This document shows, piece by piece, positions 20,583 through 29,274 of a stretch of 64,000 nt of DNA. The stretch is from NCBI GenBank assembly GCA_004212735.1, contig SHBD01000004.1, positions 1-64,000 of the forward strand, in the 5' to 3' direction. Each line of letters begins with the position of its first letter. The first letter of the stretch is position 1. Under the pieces are notes generated by a model. That model was not told the DNA's origin. It did not search any database and worked only from the letters and a program-made list of their open reading frames with translations. The position numbers were made by a program, and so were the translations under genes. The DNA comes from SAR116 cluster bacterium. GTDB lineage: Bacteria > Pseudomonadota > Alphaproteobacteria > Puniceispirillales > Puniceispirillaceae.

Positions 20583-20852
20583 ATGAGCGATTCGCCAAAA
20601 GTCGAAATCTATACCGGTGTGGCCTGCGGCTATTGTATGCGCGCATTGCGTCTGCTCGACTCTAAAAACACTGCCTATGAACAAATCGATACTTCGATGA
20701 ATTCGGCCCTTCGTGCAGAAATGCGCAGTCGTTCGGGCGGACGTCATACAGTGCCACAAATTTTCATCGACAATGAGCATATTGGTGACTGCGAGGAATT
20801 GTTCAGGCTGGAAAATGCCGGGCATCTCGACAGGCTTTTGAGAGTGTCTTGA
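20583..20852 (+). CDS. grxC: Glutaredoxin 3 with CGYC active site
   Basis: 89 aa. Thioredoxin-fold glutaredoxin with VEIYTGVACGYCMRALRLL; the active site is CGYC at about residues 14-17 instead of the usual CPYC. The TVPQIFI cis-proline motif and GDCEEL glutathione-binding end are intact. CGYC glutaredoxins such as plant GRXC1 can bind a [2Fe-2S] cluster, so dual function is possible (inference). The start at 20583 has GGAAAG upstream. The stop codon overlaps the TTG start of the amidase gene by 4 bases. Confidence 0.93.
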   Translation: MSDSPKVEIYTGVACGYCMRALRLLDSKNTAYEQIDTSMNSALRAEMRSRSGGRHTVPQIFIDNEHIGDCEELFRLENAGHLDRLLRVS

Positions 20853-21700
20853 GCAAGACGCTCCGCGTTGCCTCTCTGCAATATTGTGCTGGCGCAGATG
20901 CCAGCGCCACCCTTGCCCATATTGAGCCGATGATTACCAGCGCTGCCAAGGCGGGAGCTGAGCTTGTCGCACTTCCCGAAGCGGCAACCTTTTTGGCACC
21001 AAATCGGAAAGATCTGGCTGAGCTTGCCGAAAATGAGGCAGACAGTCCCAGCCTTCACTGGTTCAGCAAGATGGCCCGTGACAAAGGGATCTGGCTGCTG
21101 ATCGGGTCTTTATTGATCCACCGATCCAAGGATGGACAGCTCGTCAACCGCAGTTATCTGATGGCGCCCGATGGCACAATTGCCGACCATTATGACAAGA
21201 TCCACATGTTTGACGCCAATCTCGGCGACGGCAGGCGATATGCCGAGTCAAAAAATTTTCAGGCGGGCGGAAAAATGGTTGTTGCCCATTGTGGCTCGGC
21301 ATCTATTGGAATGAGTATTTGTTATGATGTTCGTTTTCCAGCGCTTTACCGCGATATGGCGAGTGCCGGCGCTACCATTCTGTCGGTTCCATCTGCTTTT
21401 ACCTATGATAGCGGACGGGCGCATTGGCATACATTGCTGCGCGCCCGCGCCATTGAGACTGGATGTTTTGTGATCGCCCCTGCGCAATGCGGAACACATG
21501 CTGATGGCAGGCGCACCTATGGGCATGCGCTGATCATCAATCCCTGGGGCGAAATCATCGCCGAAGCAGCAACCGACGACGATGTAGCCAGCCCAGGATC
21601 GAATGATGACGTGATTATTGCTGACCTCAATCCTGACGCGGTGCAGCAGGCGCGGCGCGCCATACCGTCACTCAGCAATGCAAGACCCTACGACGTCTGA
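20849..21700 (+). CDS. Nitrilase-superfamily amidase, Nit1-like (predicted deaminated glutathione amidase)
   Basis: 283 aa. The Glu-Lys-Cys triad of carbon-nitrogen hydrolases is visible in LPEAATF, DKIHMFD and GMSICYDVRFPALYR. That last block is typical of the Nit1/Nit2 branch. Nit1 hydrolyses deaminated glutathione, a side product of transaminases, which suits its coupling to grxC. The start is TTG, overlapping the grxC stop, with GAGAG before it; no other start gives the full N-terminus. The stop codon lies in a 13-bp tandem repeat. Confidence 0.88.
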   Translation: MSKTLRVASLQYCAGADASATLAHIEPMITSAAKAGAELVALPEAATFLAPNRKDLAELAENEADSPSLHWFSKMARDKGIWLLIGSLLIHRSKDGQLVNRSYLMAPDGTIADHYDKIHMFDANLGDGRRYAESKNFQAGGKMVVAHCGSASIGMSICYDVRFPALYRDMASAGATILSVPSAFTYDSGRAHWHTLLRARAIETGCFVIAPAQCGTHADGRRTYGHALIINPWGEIIAEAATDDDVASPGSNDDVIIADLNPDAVQQARRAIPSLSNARPYDV

Positions 21701-21730
21701 ATAGGACGTCTGAATAGGACGGCTGATCAG
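21692..21730. repeat. 13-bp tandem repeats at the 3' end of the amidase gene
   Basis: Two perfect copies of GACGTCTGAATAG are followed by a diverged third, GACGGCTGATCAG. The amidase stop (TGA, 21698-21700) is in the first unit, and the opposite-strand accA stop (21729-21727) is in the third. Because 13 is not a multiple of 3, the duplication can add stop codons but would not extend the protein. Confidence 0.8.
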
Positions 21731-22683
21731 GCGAGCGCTTTATCGCCCATGGCAAGATATTTGTCTGACCTGTCGGCAATCAGCGCGGCGGAGTCCATGG
21801 ACTGCATGGAGTGCAGCTGTTCAAAACAGACTGTTCCAAGGCTGGAAATGGCGGCGGTCTGATCGCGATGCGCGCCCCCTAAAGGTTCTGGGACAATGGC
21901 ATCGATCACGCCAAGTGTCTTCATATGATCCGATGTGATCCGCAACGCCTCAGCTGCTTCTTGTGCATGCTCGCCACTGCGCCACAGAATCGACGCACAT
22001 CCTTCGGGCGAAATCACAGAATAGATGGCATGCTCAAACATCACAACGCGATTGCCAGCAGCAAGAGCTATGGCGCCACCTGAACCGCCTTCACCAATAA
22101 TGGCCGACACCATCGGCGTTGGCAAACGCAGACAGGCGCGAATGGAGGTCGCAATTGCCTCGGCCTGACCTCGCTCTTCAGCACCACGACCGGGATAGGC
22201 ACCCGCAGTATCGACAAAGCTGAGAACCGGTAGACCAAAGCGTCCGGCCAATTCCATTAGACGGGTCGCCTTGCGGTAACCCTCTGGACGCGCCATACCA
22301 AAATTCCGTTTGATCCGTTCCTCGGTAGTGCTGCCCTTTTCTGTTCCCATCACCATCACACCCTGACCACGGAAACGGGCCATGCCCCCAATGACAGCAT
22401 AATCCTCGGCATAGTTCCGGTCACCAGCAAGCGGTGTGAAATCGTCAAAAAGCTGTTTGATTATCGCGCTGACCCGCGGCCTTTCGGGATGACGGGCGAC
22501 CTGCACCTTTTCCCATGGGCCGAGTTTTTCATAGGTCTGCTTCAGCTCCCGTTCGATGCGTGTCTGCAATTTACCGATCTCATCAGCAATATTGATACTG
22601 CCATCAGAGCTCATGTGGCGGAGTTCCTCCACCTTGCCCTCAAGATTGGCAATCGGTTTTTCAAAATCAAGAAAATGTCTCAT
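21727..22683 (-). CDS. accA: Acetyl-CoA carboxylase carboxyltransferase subunit alpha
   Basis: 318 aa, the standard AccA length. It opens with LDFEKPIANLEGKVEELR and carries GEGGSGGAIALA plus GAYPGRGAEERGQAEAI, the carboxyltransferase signature. With AccD it transfers carboxyl from biotin to acetyl-CoA to make malonyl-CoA for fatty acids. It follows xerD on the minus strand with a 51-bp gap; xerD-accA is a frequent alphaproteobacterial pairing. Its 3' end meets the amidase gene tail to tail. Confidence 0.97.
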   Translation of the reverse strand: MRHFLDFEKPIANLEGKVEELRHMSSDGSINIADEIGKLQTRIERELKQTYEKLGPWEKVQVARHPERPRVSAIIKQLFDDFTPLAGDRNYAEDYAVIGGMARFRGQGVMVMGTEKGSTTEERIKRNFGMARPEGYRKATRLMELAGRFGLPVLSFVDTAGAYPGRGAEERGQAEAIATSIRACLRLPTPMVSAIIGEGGSGGAIALAAGNRVVMFEHAIYSVISPEGCASILWRSGEHAQEAAEALRITSDHMKTLGVIDAIVPEPLGGAHRDQTAAISSLGTVCFEQLHSMQSMDSAALIADRSDKYLAMGDKALA

Positions 22684-22734
22684 TTCAGTGAGTTATCCTG
22701 TATTTGTGGCATGACCGTCACAGCAGGATGCAGT

Positions 22735-23757
22735 TTACTCATCCTTGCCCGTGCTGGCAAGCGGGTGGGCTGTCGCCACCAGACCGGCAAGCCGTTCCGG
22801 GCGGGTTGAGGTATAGATCTGGGTTGTTGAAATATCGGCATGGCCAAGCAACGTCTGCAGGCTGCGCAGATCGGCACCCCGGTTCAACATATGTGTTGCA
22901 AAAGAATGCCGCAGAACATGCGGGCTTACCCGCTTGGTATCCAGCCGCGCAGCAATCGCAAGATTTTTCAACAAAGATGTAAATTGGTGGCGTGACATCG
23001 GCGCGTCATCTCGCTTTCTGTCCCGCTTCCTGTCTGGTTTTCCACCCGGCTTGCCGTCGGCAGGCCGGTCGCTGCTATCAGAAGCGATCACCGCATGGGG
23101 AAACATATAAATTGATTGCACATATTCCGCACGGCTATCGCGCACCTCGAGCCAATTGGCTGCTGCCTGCCTTGCCGCGAGGCCCAATGGCACCAGCCGT
23201 TCCTTGCCACCCTTGCCAGTTACCACGAGGCTTTCCTGACCCCGTCGAAACTGGTCGACTGTCAACGTCACAAGTTCGGAAACACGCAGACCCGTGGCAT
23301 AGAGAATCTCCAGCAACGCAACCGCACGCTGGGCCTGCCAGAGGGGTTTCAGTTGTCCGGCTGCCGCGATGAGAGTCACCACCTCCTGCTCCGAGAGGCT
23401 TTTGGGAAGGGCGGCTGGCAATTTTGGATTTTCGATCCAGCGGCATGGATTGTCGCTGCGAGCCCGCTCCTCGACAAGCCAGATCATCATCTGTCGGACC
23501 GCACTCAATCGCCGCGCCACCGAGCGGGCGGACAAGCCATCCGCATGCCATACCGCAATCACAGCTCGTAAATCATCTGCATCACAGATGGTCAGTGATG
23601 TACCGCGTGTCTTCAAGGCGCGGCTTGCCGCCTCCAGATCGCGGCGGTAGGCGGCGATGCTGTTGGGCGCAAGTGCGCGATCAGCTGACATTGCATCCAA
23701 GAAAGCGTTGACGACGGCTATATGTCTGTTGGTGGCTGTTTCCGGCAGTTCAGTCAT
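22735..23757 (-). CDS. xerD: Tyrosine recombinase XerD-like
   Basis: 340 aa, longer than the usual ~300. The catalytic set is complete: R158 (ATGLRVSEL), K182 (GKGGKERL), H280 and R283 (HVLRHSFATH), H306 (LGHADIS) and Y315. It probably resolves chromosome dimers at dif with a partner recombinase. The extra length is a charged, repetitive insertion at about residues 222-252 (GKPGGKPDRKRDRKRDD) in a loop just before the conserved catalytic-domain helix. The start overlaps the stop of the upstream exported-protein gene (ATGA). Confidence 0.92.
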   Translation of the reverse strand: MTELPETATNRHIAVVNAFLDAMSADRALAPNSIAAYRRDLEAASRALKTRGTSLTICDADDLRAVIAVWHADGLSARSVARRLSAVRQMMIWLVEERARSDNPCRWIENPKLPAALPKSLSEQEVVTLIAAAGQLKPLWQAQRAVALLEILYATGLRVSELVTLTVDQFRRGQESLVVTGKGGKERLVPLGLAARQAAANWLEVRDSRAEYVQSIYMFPHAVIASDSSDRPADGKPGGKPDRKRDRKRDDAPMSRHQFTSLLKNLAIAARLDTKRVSPHVLRHSFATHMLNRGADLRSLQTLLGHADISTTQIYTSTRPERLAGLVATAHPLASTGKDE

Positions 23758-25937
23758 TCCTGTTGGGTTGTCTGCTGGGTTACGCTGTCAACAACGGTCT
23801 CAATACCCGAATTTTCATCGGTGGAACCTGTTACTTCAGCAGCATCATTCTGCGCCTGAATTGTCTCATCAAGGGCGGTTTCTTTTCCCGTTTCCATGCC
23901 ATCGCCTGTTACCAAAGCTGTCTGGTCCTGCGGAACTGACAAAGACATTTCAGACATGGCGGGTATCATCTGTGAAAAGCGCGATAACAGATGCGCTTTT
24001 ACAACCTCGGTGGCAAACAGCCGGCCAGTTCGGGTTTGCCCTATTTCATTCATCGCCCCAACAATGACCGCGGCATCCTGGGGGTTGATGTGATGAAGTG
24101 GGATATCGTCAAGTGCCCAGCTTGCGAGCAAAACAGCCTCGGCAACACGACGCTTTTCAGCGGCGGCATTCAGCGCCCGCAACAACAATGGTGAAAGTGG
24201 CTTGTAGTTCGCATCCCTATTGTCCGAAACAACCAGAAAATCGAGCCATTCCTGTTCGCCTGGCGCGATGCCAAGCGCCTCGATCACCGGCAGCAAAGTC
24301 CAAAGATCCAAATCTGCAAAAGCGCGATGGTTCCACTCACCGCCCGCGAGCATTTGCATCAGGGCATTGGTGGCTGCCGCCTCAGTGGTGGAAAAACCAC
24401 TTTCCGCCAGAAGGTTGCTGTCAGGCTGCTGCATGGCAATGAGCATGGCAACAGCGTCAAATGACTGGCTATCATCAGCGCTAATCACTGCATCCAGTCC
24501 GGAAAATGTCAACGCCTCACTCGCCAGCTCTGCATAGAGAGGCAGCATTGTTTGCCCGTTGCCAGCCGCAATGTCGGTTTTCATGGCCTGTGTAATCAGC
24601 AGCACTCGTCCAGCGCTGGTGTCATCGGCTATCGCGCGCCAGGTCATTGCCGTTGTCAAAGGTGACGGACCGCTGTTATGGCGGGCAAGCGCGCTTGCAG
24701 CCAGTTCTGGCGCGGTTGCCGCACTGCGCCAAAGATTGCCGGCTTCCTGCGGGGTGATCAGACCTCTGGTCAACCCGTCAAAGGTCGAAACCAGGCGTGC
24801 ATCCGTTCCCAAATAGCGCAGTGCCACTGTTCCCTGCGCCATCTGCGGTGGCAATGCGGCTAGACTATCGAGGCTGATTTCATGATGTGCCGCGTCCATA
24901 AGTACGACATGCAGCGCCTCTACTAGTGCCGGATCAAAGGCCTGCGCTTCAGTGCCACTCAGCATTTCATCGACCAATGCAAAGAACACCGGGTCCTCGA
25001 CGCCGCTTGCCGCCAGAATGTCAGCACCAAATCGGGCGCTGCTTGCGTCATCCTGTACGGAGCTGCAGATCACCTTCAATTTGTGCCAATAGGGATCGAG
25101 TGTGGTTGTGATGTAACTATCGACAACCGCACAGGCGTCCCTGTCCAGGCGCTGCATCAACTGGTATTCAACAAGCCATTTTTTCCAGTCAAGCCAGTCA
25201 TCATCATTTGGCAGACGCCCGACCATGACGGCCAAATCGTCAGACCGGCCAGCCGCCGCTAGCCAGTCAAGACGTGCCCGCACAAGTGCATGCGCAACAC
25301 TGTTTGCACCGGCCGGTGGCACTGCTTCTCGGGCGACAACCTCAATCGCCAGAGAGGAAATTGCCCGCGATTGTGATGCAAGGCTGCCGTTTTCATACAG
25401 GAATGTCGCGCGTGAAGCGGCTGTCCCACGCCAGATCAATTCGTTTAAATTCCCAGCACCATCGTCTGATTGGCGCACACCGATTGCAGCGAGCCCAACA
25501 TCCTCAACCTCGCGCAATCCAATGGTGATCGAAGTCTCCTCGATCACCACGCTCTGTTCGGCCTGGTTGGTGTTCTTGTCTGCATCAGTGGTTGACCCGT
25601 TTTCTGTAACTGCCACGGTGGCCTGGGTTCGCATATTTTGCGTCGGGAAAGCTGTTGATGGCTCCGCTTGTTGCGGTGCCTGATCGGTGTCAATGCCTGT
25701 TGCCGTGTCATCATTCACAGCATTGAAAGCATCATCAATGGTCGTCACAGACGCGCCAGAGGCATTGCCGTTGCTTATATTGTCAGATGTCGAGAGACCT
25801 AGAAGATTGACTGGCCCCTCATTGGTGACGATGGTCGTGGTCTGTGCCAGAGCGGGCGTCACGCTGGCGCCGGCGAGGACTGCTATCAGACCAGCGACAA
25901 AAACCAGACGTTGCGCTCTATTTTGGCAGATTTTCAT
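23754..25937 (-). CDS. Large exported protein of unknown function
   Basis: 727 aa from MKICQNRAQR, which begins a good signal peptide cleaved after ALAQ (residue about 32). A Thr/Asn/Asp-rich, probably disordered segment runs to about residue 120. A long alpha-helical, Ala/Leu-rich body follows, with repeated amphipathic stretches and a conserved-looking block WLDWKKWLVEYQLMQ, then YWHKLKVICSS. A low-complexity Thr/Gln tail ends it. I recognise no catalytic motif. Comparable exported proteins of unknown role, sometimes labelled antifreeze glycopeptide polyprotein, lie next to xerD and aroK in other alphaproteobacteria as I recall. It overlaps xerD by 4 bases and the small membrane ORF upstream by 20. 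Confidence 0.75.
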   Translation of the reverse strand: MKICQNRAQRLVFVAGLIAVLAGASVTPALAQTTTIVTNEGPVNLLGLSTSDNISNGNASGASVTTIDDAFNAVNDDTATGIDTDQAPQQAEPSTAFPTQNMRTQATVAVTENGSTTDADKNTNQAEQSVVIEETSITIGLREVEDVGLAAIGVRQSDDGAGNLNELIWRGTAASRATFLYENGSLASQSRAISSLAIEVVAREAVPPAGANSVAHALVRARLDWLAAAGRSDDLAVMVGRLPNDDDWLDWKKWLVEYQLMQRLDRDACAVVDSYITTTLDPYWHKLKVICSSVQDDASSARFGADILAASGVEDPVFFALVDEMLSGTEAQAFDPALVEALHVVLMDAAHHEISLDSLAALPPQMAQGTVALRYLGTDARLVSTFDGLTRGLITPQEAGNLWRSAATAPELAASALARHNSGPSPLTTAMTWRAIADDTSAGRVLLITQAMKTDIAAGNGQTMLPLYAELASEALTFSGLDAVISADDSQSFDAVAMLIAMQQPDSNLLAESGFSTTEAAATNALMQMLAGGEWNHRAFADLDLWTLLPVIEALGIAPGEQEWLDFLVVSDNRDANYKPLSPLLLRALNAAAEKRRVAEAVLLASWALDDIPLHHINPQDAAVIVGAMNEIGQTRTGRLFATEVVKAHLLSRFSQMIPAMSEMSLSVPQDQTALVTGDGMETGKETALDETIQAQNDAAEVTGSTDENSGIETVVDSVTQQTTQQE

Positions 25938-26034
25938 TGGAGACAACCTTGTTAATGGCTGTGGTCGGTGCTGGAATGTTCCAGCTCGACAGCGCAACAA
26001 GACCGGCGGCAAAAAGACCGACAATCACAATCAT
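25918..26034 (-). CDS. Small single-pass membrane protein (38 aa), possibly frameshifted at its start
   Basis: The frame MIVIVGLFAAGLVALSSW, then NIPAPTTAINKVVSNENLPK, has one transmembrane helix and a short polar tail. The tail resembles the W-D/N-IPAP...KV motif of tiny proteins found upstream of this locus in other alphaproteobacteria (from memory). Upstream there is an excellent Shine-Dalgarno plus ATG (GGAGAAAGT ATG, start at 26056), but it is one base out of frame. Removing one T from the run at 26040-26042 would give MNRVGII joined to this frame. Either translation starts at ATG 26034 (or TTG 26046), or there is a real or sequencing frameshift. Confidence 0.55.
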   Translation of the reverse strand: MIVIVGLFAAGLVALSSWNIPAPTTAINKVVSNENLPK

Positions 26035-26325
26035 AATAATTCCAACCCGATTCATACTTTCTCCACCCAACTTACCGGTTCTTTGCACCAGCCTGCAAAC
26101 ATACGCACATTACATCGGCACGTTACCGGGCCATTTTCAAAGCTGTTCGTACTTATCGCATATTTTGTATGGCAAGAATATGTCTGCAATTGGGCAAAGA
26201 TACCATCCCTATTAAGGCGCAGGACAAATAACCCCATAATGGTCTCGCCTGAAGATCAATCTGCCCTCGCCCATGATCACCGAAACATATTCCAAAAATC
26301 AGCCAGAACAGGCATAAGGTTCTTT

Positions 26326-26880
26326 ATGCAAGCCGAACATAAAGACATCAATTCACGCATTGTCAAACCGATCACCCTTGTTGGCCTGATGGGCAGCGGC
26401 AAATCATTGCTTGGCAGACGTCTTGCCAAGCAACTCGATATGCCCTTTGCCGATAGTGATAAGGCGATTGAGGACGCCGCCGGCCTGACCATCAGCGACA
26501 TTTTTGATATTGCTGGCGATGCAAAGTTTCGTGAAATGGAAGAGCGCATCATCGCTGAACTTGTTGCAACGGGGCCATTGGTTCTGGCAACGGGAGGCGG
26601 TGCCATCTGTAGAGCCAAAACTGCTGAGCTGCTTCTCGAACAATCCGTGGTCGTCTGGCTACAGGCTGCACCGGAAACCCTCATGGCGCGGATCGGCACG
26701 ACAGCGACACGGCCATTGCTGGCCGGCGATGACCCCCTTGGAAAGCTCCGCAAGTTGAGCCTTGACCGCCAGCGGCATTATGAAAAGGCCCATATTCACC
26801 TGAACACGGATGGATTGAGTGGTGACAAAGCACTGGCAAGTTTGATTGATGCTCTTGACAGCTTTCTGCCAGTCACATAG
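26326..26880 (+). CDS. aroK: Shikimate kinase
   Basis: 184 aa. P-loop GLMGSGKSLLGRRLAK, the shikimate-binding DSDKAIE, FREMEERI, and the glycine-rich ATGGGAICRA, plus RPLLAGDDP in the lid. It phosphorylates shikimate on the route to chorismate. The start at 26326 has AAGG 6 bases upstream; the frame continues far upstream but that part is antisense to the exported protein. aroB follows after 12 bp, forming the classic aroKB pair. Confidence 0.95.
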   Translation: MQAEHKDINSRIVKPITLVGLMGSGKSLLGRRLAKQLDMPFADSDKAIEDAAGLTISDIFDIAGDAKFREMEERIIAELVATGPLVLATGGGAICRAKTAELLLEQSVVVWLQAAPETLMARIGTTATRPLLAGDDPLGKLRKLSLDRQRHYEKAHIHLNTDGLSGDKALASLIDALDSFLPVT

Positions 26881-26892
26881 GCCATAAGCATC

Positions 26893-28002
26893 ATGGATGA
26901 CATTACATCTCTTCGCGTTGGCCTTGGTCCGCGCGCCTATGATATTAAAATCGGGAACAACCTGATTGCCAATGCGGGTGAGGTGCTGGGCGACATTGTC
27001 GCTGAGCGTCAAATAGTCATTGTCAGCGATAGTAATGTGGCCGCCATCCACCTTGACGCGCTTGCCAGCAGCCTTGACAGGACCGCCCGGCGTTGCGATC
27101 AGATCATTGTGCCCGCTGGCGAGGCAAGCAAGAATATGCAGGTGCTTGCCGGATTGCTGAACGACATTCTCGAGATTGGTGTGGATCGCGGCCTGGTGAT
27201 TATTGCGATGGGCGGTGGGGTGATCGGCGATCTCGCCGGCTTTGCTGCTGCGAGCCTGATGCGCGGCGTGGATTTTGTGCAGGTTCCTACCTCATTGCTT
27301 GCCCAGGTAGACAGCTCGGTAGGTGGCAAGACCGGGGTCAACGCACCTCGTGGCAAGAATTTAATTGGCGCCTTCTATCAACCACAGATGGTTCTTGCCG
27401 ATACCGCCGCGCTGGCAACATTACCACCGCGTGAGCTTCGCGCGGGTTATGCGGAAGTGGTCAAATATGGGCTGCTTGGCGATTCAGGTTTCTTTGCGTG
27501 GCTGGAAGAAAATGGCAAGGCTGTGCTGGAGCTCGAGCCGCAGGCGGTCAACTACGCCATCATGACCTCGTGCGCCGCCAAAGCACGAATCGTCGAGGCA
27601 GATGAACGCGAGGTAGGACAAAGAGCTCTGCTTAATCTTGGCCATACCTTTGCCCATGCCTTTGAGGCAGAAGCCAATTATGATGGCCGTTTGCTGCACG
27701 GCGAGGCTGTGGCAGCGGGAATGGGTGTTGCCTTCGCCCTGTCGGTGCGAATGGGGCTATGCGATCAAGGTGATTTGAACCGATTGAGGGCCCATATGAA
27801 ACTGCAGCAACTGCCAGCTGACAATAAAGAGCTGGCCGCTGGCAATGCGGCAGCCGAAACTTTGCTCGCGCACATGCAGCATGACAAAAAAGTGCTTGAT
27901 GGAAAGATGCGTTTTATCCTTGTCAAGGGCATTGGCAAGGCATTCGTGGCATCCGATGTGCCGCTTGATGACGTCCGTGCAACATTGGAGGGTTTGCACT
28001 GA
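26893..28002 (+). CDS. aroB: 3-dehydroquinate synthase
   Basis: 369 aa. The NAD-binding GGGVIGDLAGFAA and substrate blocks (PTSLLAQVDSSVGGKTGVN, GYAEVVKYGLL) are intact, as are the zinc ligands (E in AEVVKYG, LNLGHTFAHAFE, LHGEAVAAGM). It converts DAHP to dehydroquinate, the second step of the shikimate pathway. Co-transcribed with aroK; its TGA overlaps the next ATG by one base. Confidence 0.97.
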   Translation: MDDITSLRVGLGPRAYDIKIGNNLIANAGEVLGDIVAERQIVIVSDSNVAAIHLDALASSLDRTARRCDQIIVPAGEASKNMQVLAGLLNDILEIGVDRGLVIIAMGGGVIGDLAGFAAASLMRGVDFVQVPTSLLAQVDSSVGGKTGVNAPRGKNLIGAFYQPQMVLADTAALATLPPRELRAGYAEVVKYGLLGDSGFFAWLEENGKAVLELEPQAVNYAIMTSCAAKARIVEADEREVGQRALLNLGHTFAHAFEAEANYDGRLLHGEAVAAGMGVAFALSVRMGLCDQGDLNRLRAHMKLQQLPADNKELAAGNAAAETLLAHMQHDKKVLDGKMRFILVKGIGKAFVASDVPLDDVRATLEGLH

Positions 28003-29273
28003 TGAGTGCTGAGATATGGTGGCTTCTTGCCGTTGTCATTCTCCTGATTGTGGCATCGGCTTTTTTCTCCAGCGCGGAAACTGCATTGACCGCAGCATCT
28101 GATGCGCGGATGCGCCAGCTTGCCATCAAGGGCAACCGGCGTGCGCTGCTCGTCGAAAAGCTGCGGGCTGACCGCGAGGGTCTGATCGGGACAATCCTCA
28201 TTGGCAACAATGCCGTCAATGTGATCGCCTCCGCTCTCGCCACCTCTGTTGCCATTTCACTCTTTCAAGAAGCCGGATTGCTATGGGCAACACTAACAAT
28301 GACTGTCGTTCTGGTGATTTTTGCAGAGGTCATGCCGAAGACCTATGCGTTCACCTATTCTGACAAATATGCGCTTGCTATTGCCCCCGCTATCCGGGTG
28401 GTTGTGGTGGTACTAAATCCACTTGCCGTTGGCTTGCGCTTTCTGGCACGCCAGTTGATCCGCCAAAATGATGAACAGGAGGCAAACCGCGAGGAAGAGC
28501 TGCGCGGCCTGATTGAGCTTCATGGTGCTGAGGGTGACGCCGACAATCGGGAAACACAGGCGATGCTGTCTTCGGTTCTTGATCTTAATGAAATCAGCGT
28601 TGACGAAATCATGACCCATCGGGCCGAAGTCAATATGATCGATTCTGAAGATAATCTGGAGGGAATCCTGGGGCAGGTACTTGCCTCTCCTCATACGCGG
28701 CATCCCGTTTTTTCAGGCAACCCTGACAACATCACCGGCGTGCTGCATGTCAAGGATCTGCTGAGGGCCATTAGAGATGACGCAAAATCAGGTAATGGCG
28801 GCGTTGACCCCAACCTGACGGTGCAGAACATTGCCGCAGAACCATATTTTATCCCCGAGACAACCTTGCTGTTTGATCAATTGCAGGCATTTCGCGCCCG
28901 GCGAGAGCATTTTGCCGTGGTTGTCGATGAATATGGCGATTTGCAGGGTATCGTCACACTTGAGGATATTCTCGAGGAAATCGTCGGCGACATTGATGAT
29001 GAGCATGATGTGGAGCTTGCCGGTCTGACGCCACAGGCCGACGGTTCATGGATTGTCGATGGCGGCGTCACCATTCGTGATTTGAACCGCACACTTGGGT
29101 GGCAACTGCCAGATGAAGATGCCGCCACAATCGCCGGACTTGTTCTTTTTGAAAGCAGAACCATTCCACGGCCTGGGCAGGAATTTCGGTTTCACGATAT
29201 CCGGTTTCGTATTCTCAAACGTAGCGGCAACAGGCTGACAAGCCTGCGCCTCTGGGCAACAAAGGAACATTGA
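28002..29273 (+). CDS. CorC/HlyC (CNNM-type) membrane protein with CBS pair
   Basis: 423 aa. An N-terminal DUF21/CNNM domain has three to four transmembrane helices (about residues 5-150; FFSSAETALTAASDARM). A CBS pair follows (about 195-325; VDEIMTHRAEVNMID, FAVVVDEYGDLQGIVTLEDILEEIVGDI). A C-terminal CorC_HlyC domain ends it. Relatives are linked to Mg2+/Co2+ handling; the hemolysin name is historical. Its start overlaps the aroB stop (TGATG). Placement after aroKB is common in alphaproteobacteria. Confidence 0.93.
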   Translation: MSAEIWWLLAVVILLIVASAFFSSAETALTAASDARMRQLAIKGNRRALLVEKLRADREGLIGTILIGNNAVNVIASALATSVAISLFQEAGLLWATLTMTVVLVIFAEVMPKTYAFTYSDKYALAIAPAIRVVVVVLNPLAVGLRFLARQLIRQNDEQEANREEELRGLIELHGAEGDADNRETQAMLSSVLDLNEISVDEIMTHRAEVNMIDSEDNLEGILGQVLASPHTRHPVFSGNPDNITGVLHVKDLLRAIRDDAKSGNGGVDPNLTVQNIAAEPYFIPETTLLFDQLQAFRARREHFAVVVDEYGDLQGIVTLEDILEEIVGDIDDEHDVELAGLTPQADGSWIVDGGVTIRDLNRTLGWQLPDEDAATIAGLVLFESRTIPRPGQEFRFHDIRFRILKRSGNRLTSLRLWATKEH

Positions 29274-29274
29274 A

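Noticed and set aside
23030-23100. Repeat-like DNA in xerD as a mobile element or CRISPR fragment
   Set aside because: It is an in-frame low-complexity coding insertion; there are no spacers and no terminal inverted repeats.
25687-26325. N-terminal extension of the shikimate kinase frame
   Set aside because: It is antisense to the exported protein and the small membrane ORF; the true start has a good ribosome-binding site at 26326.
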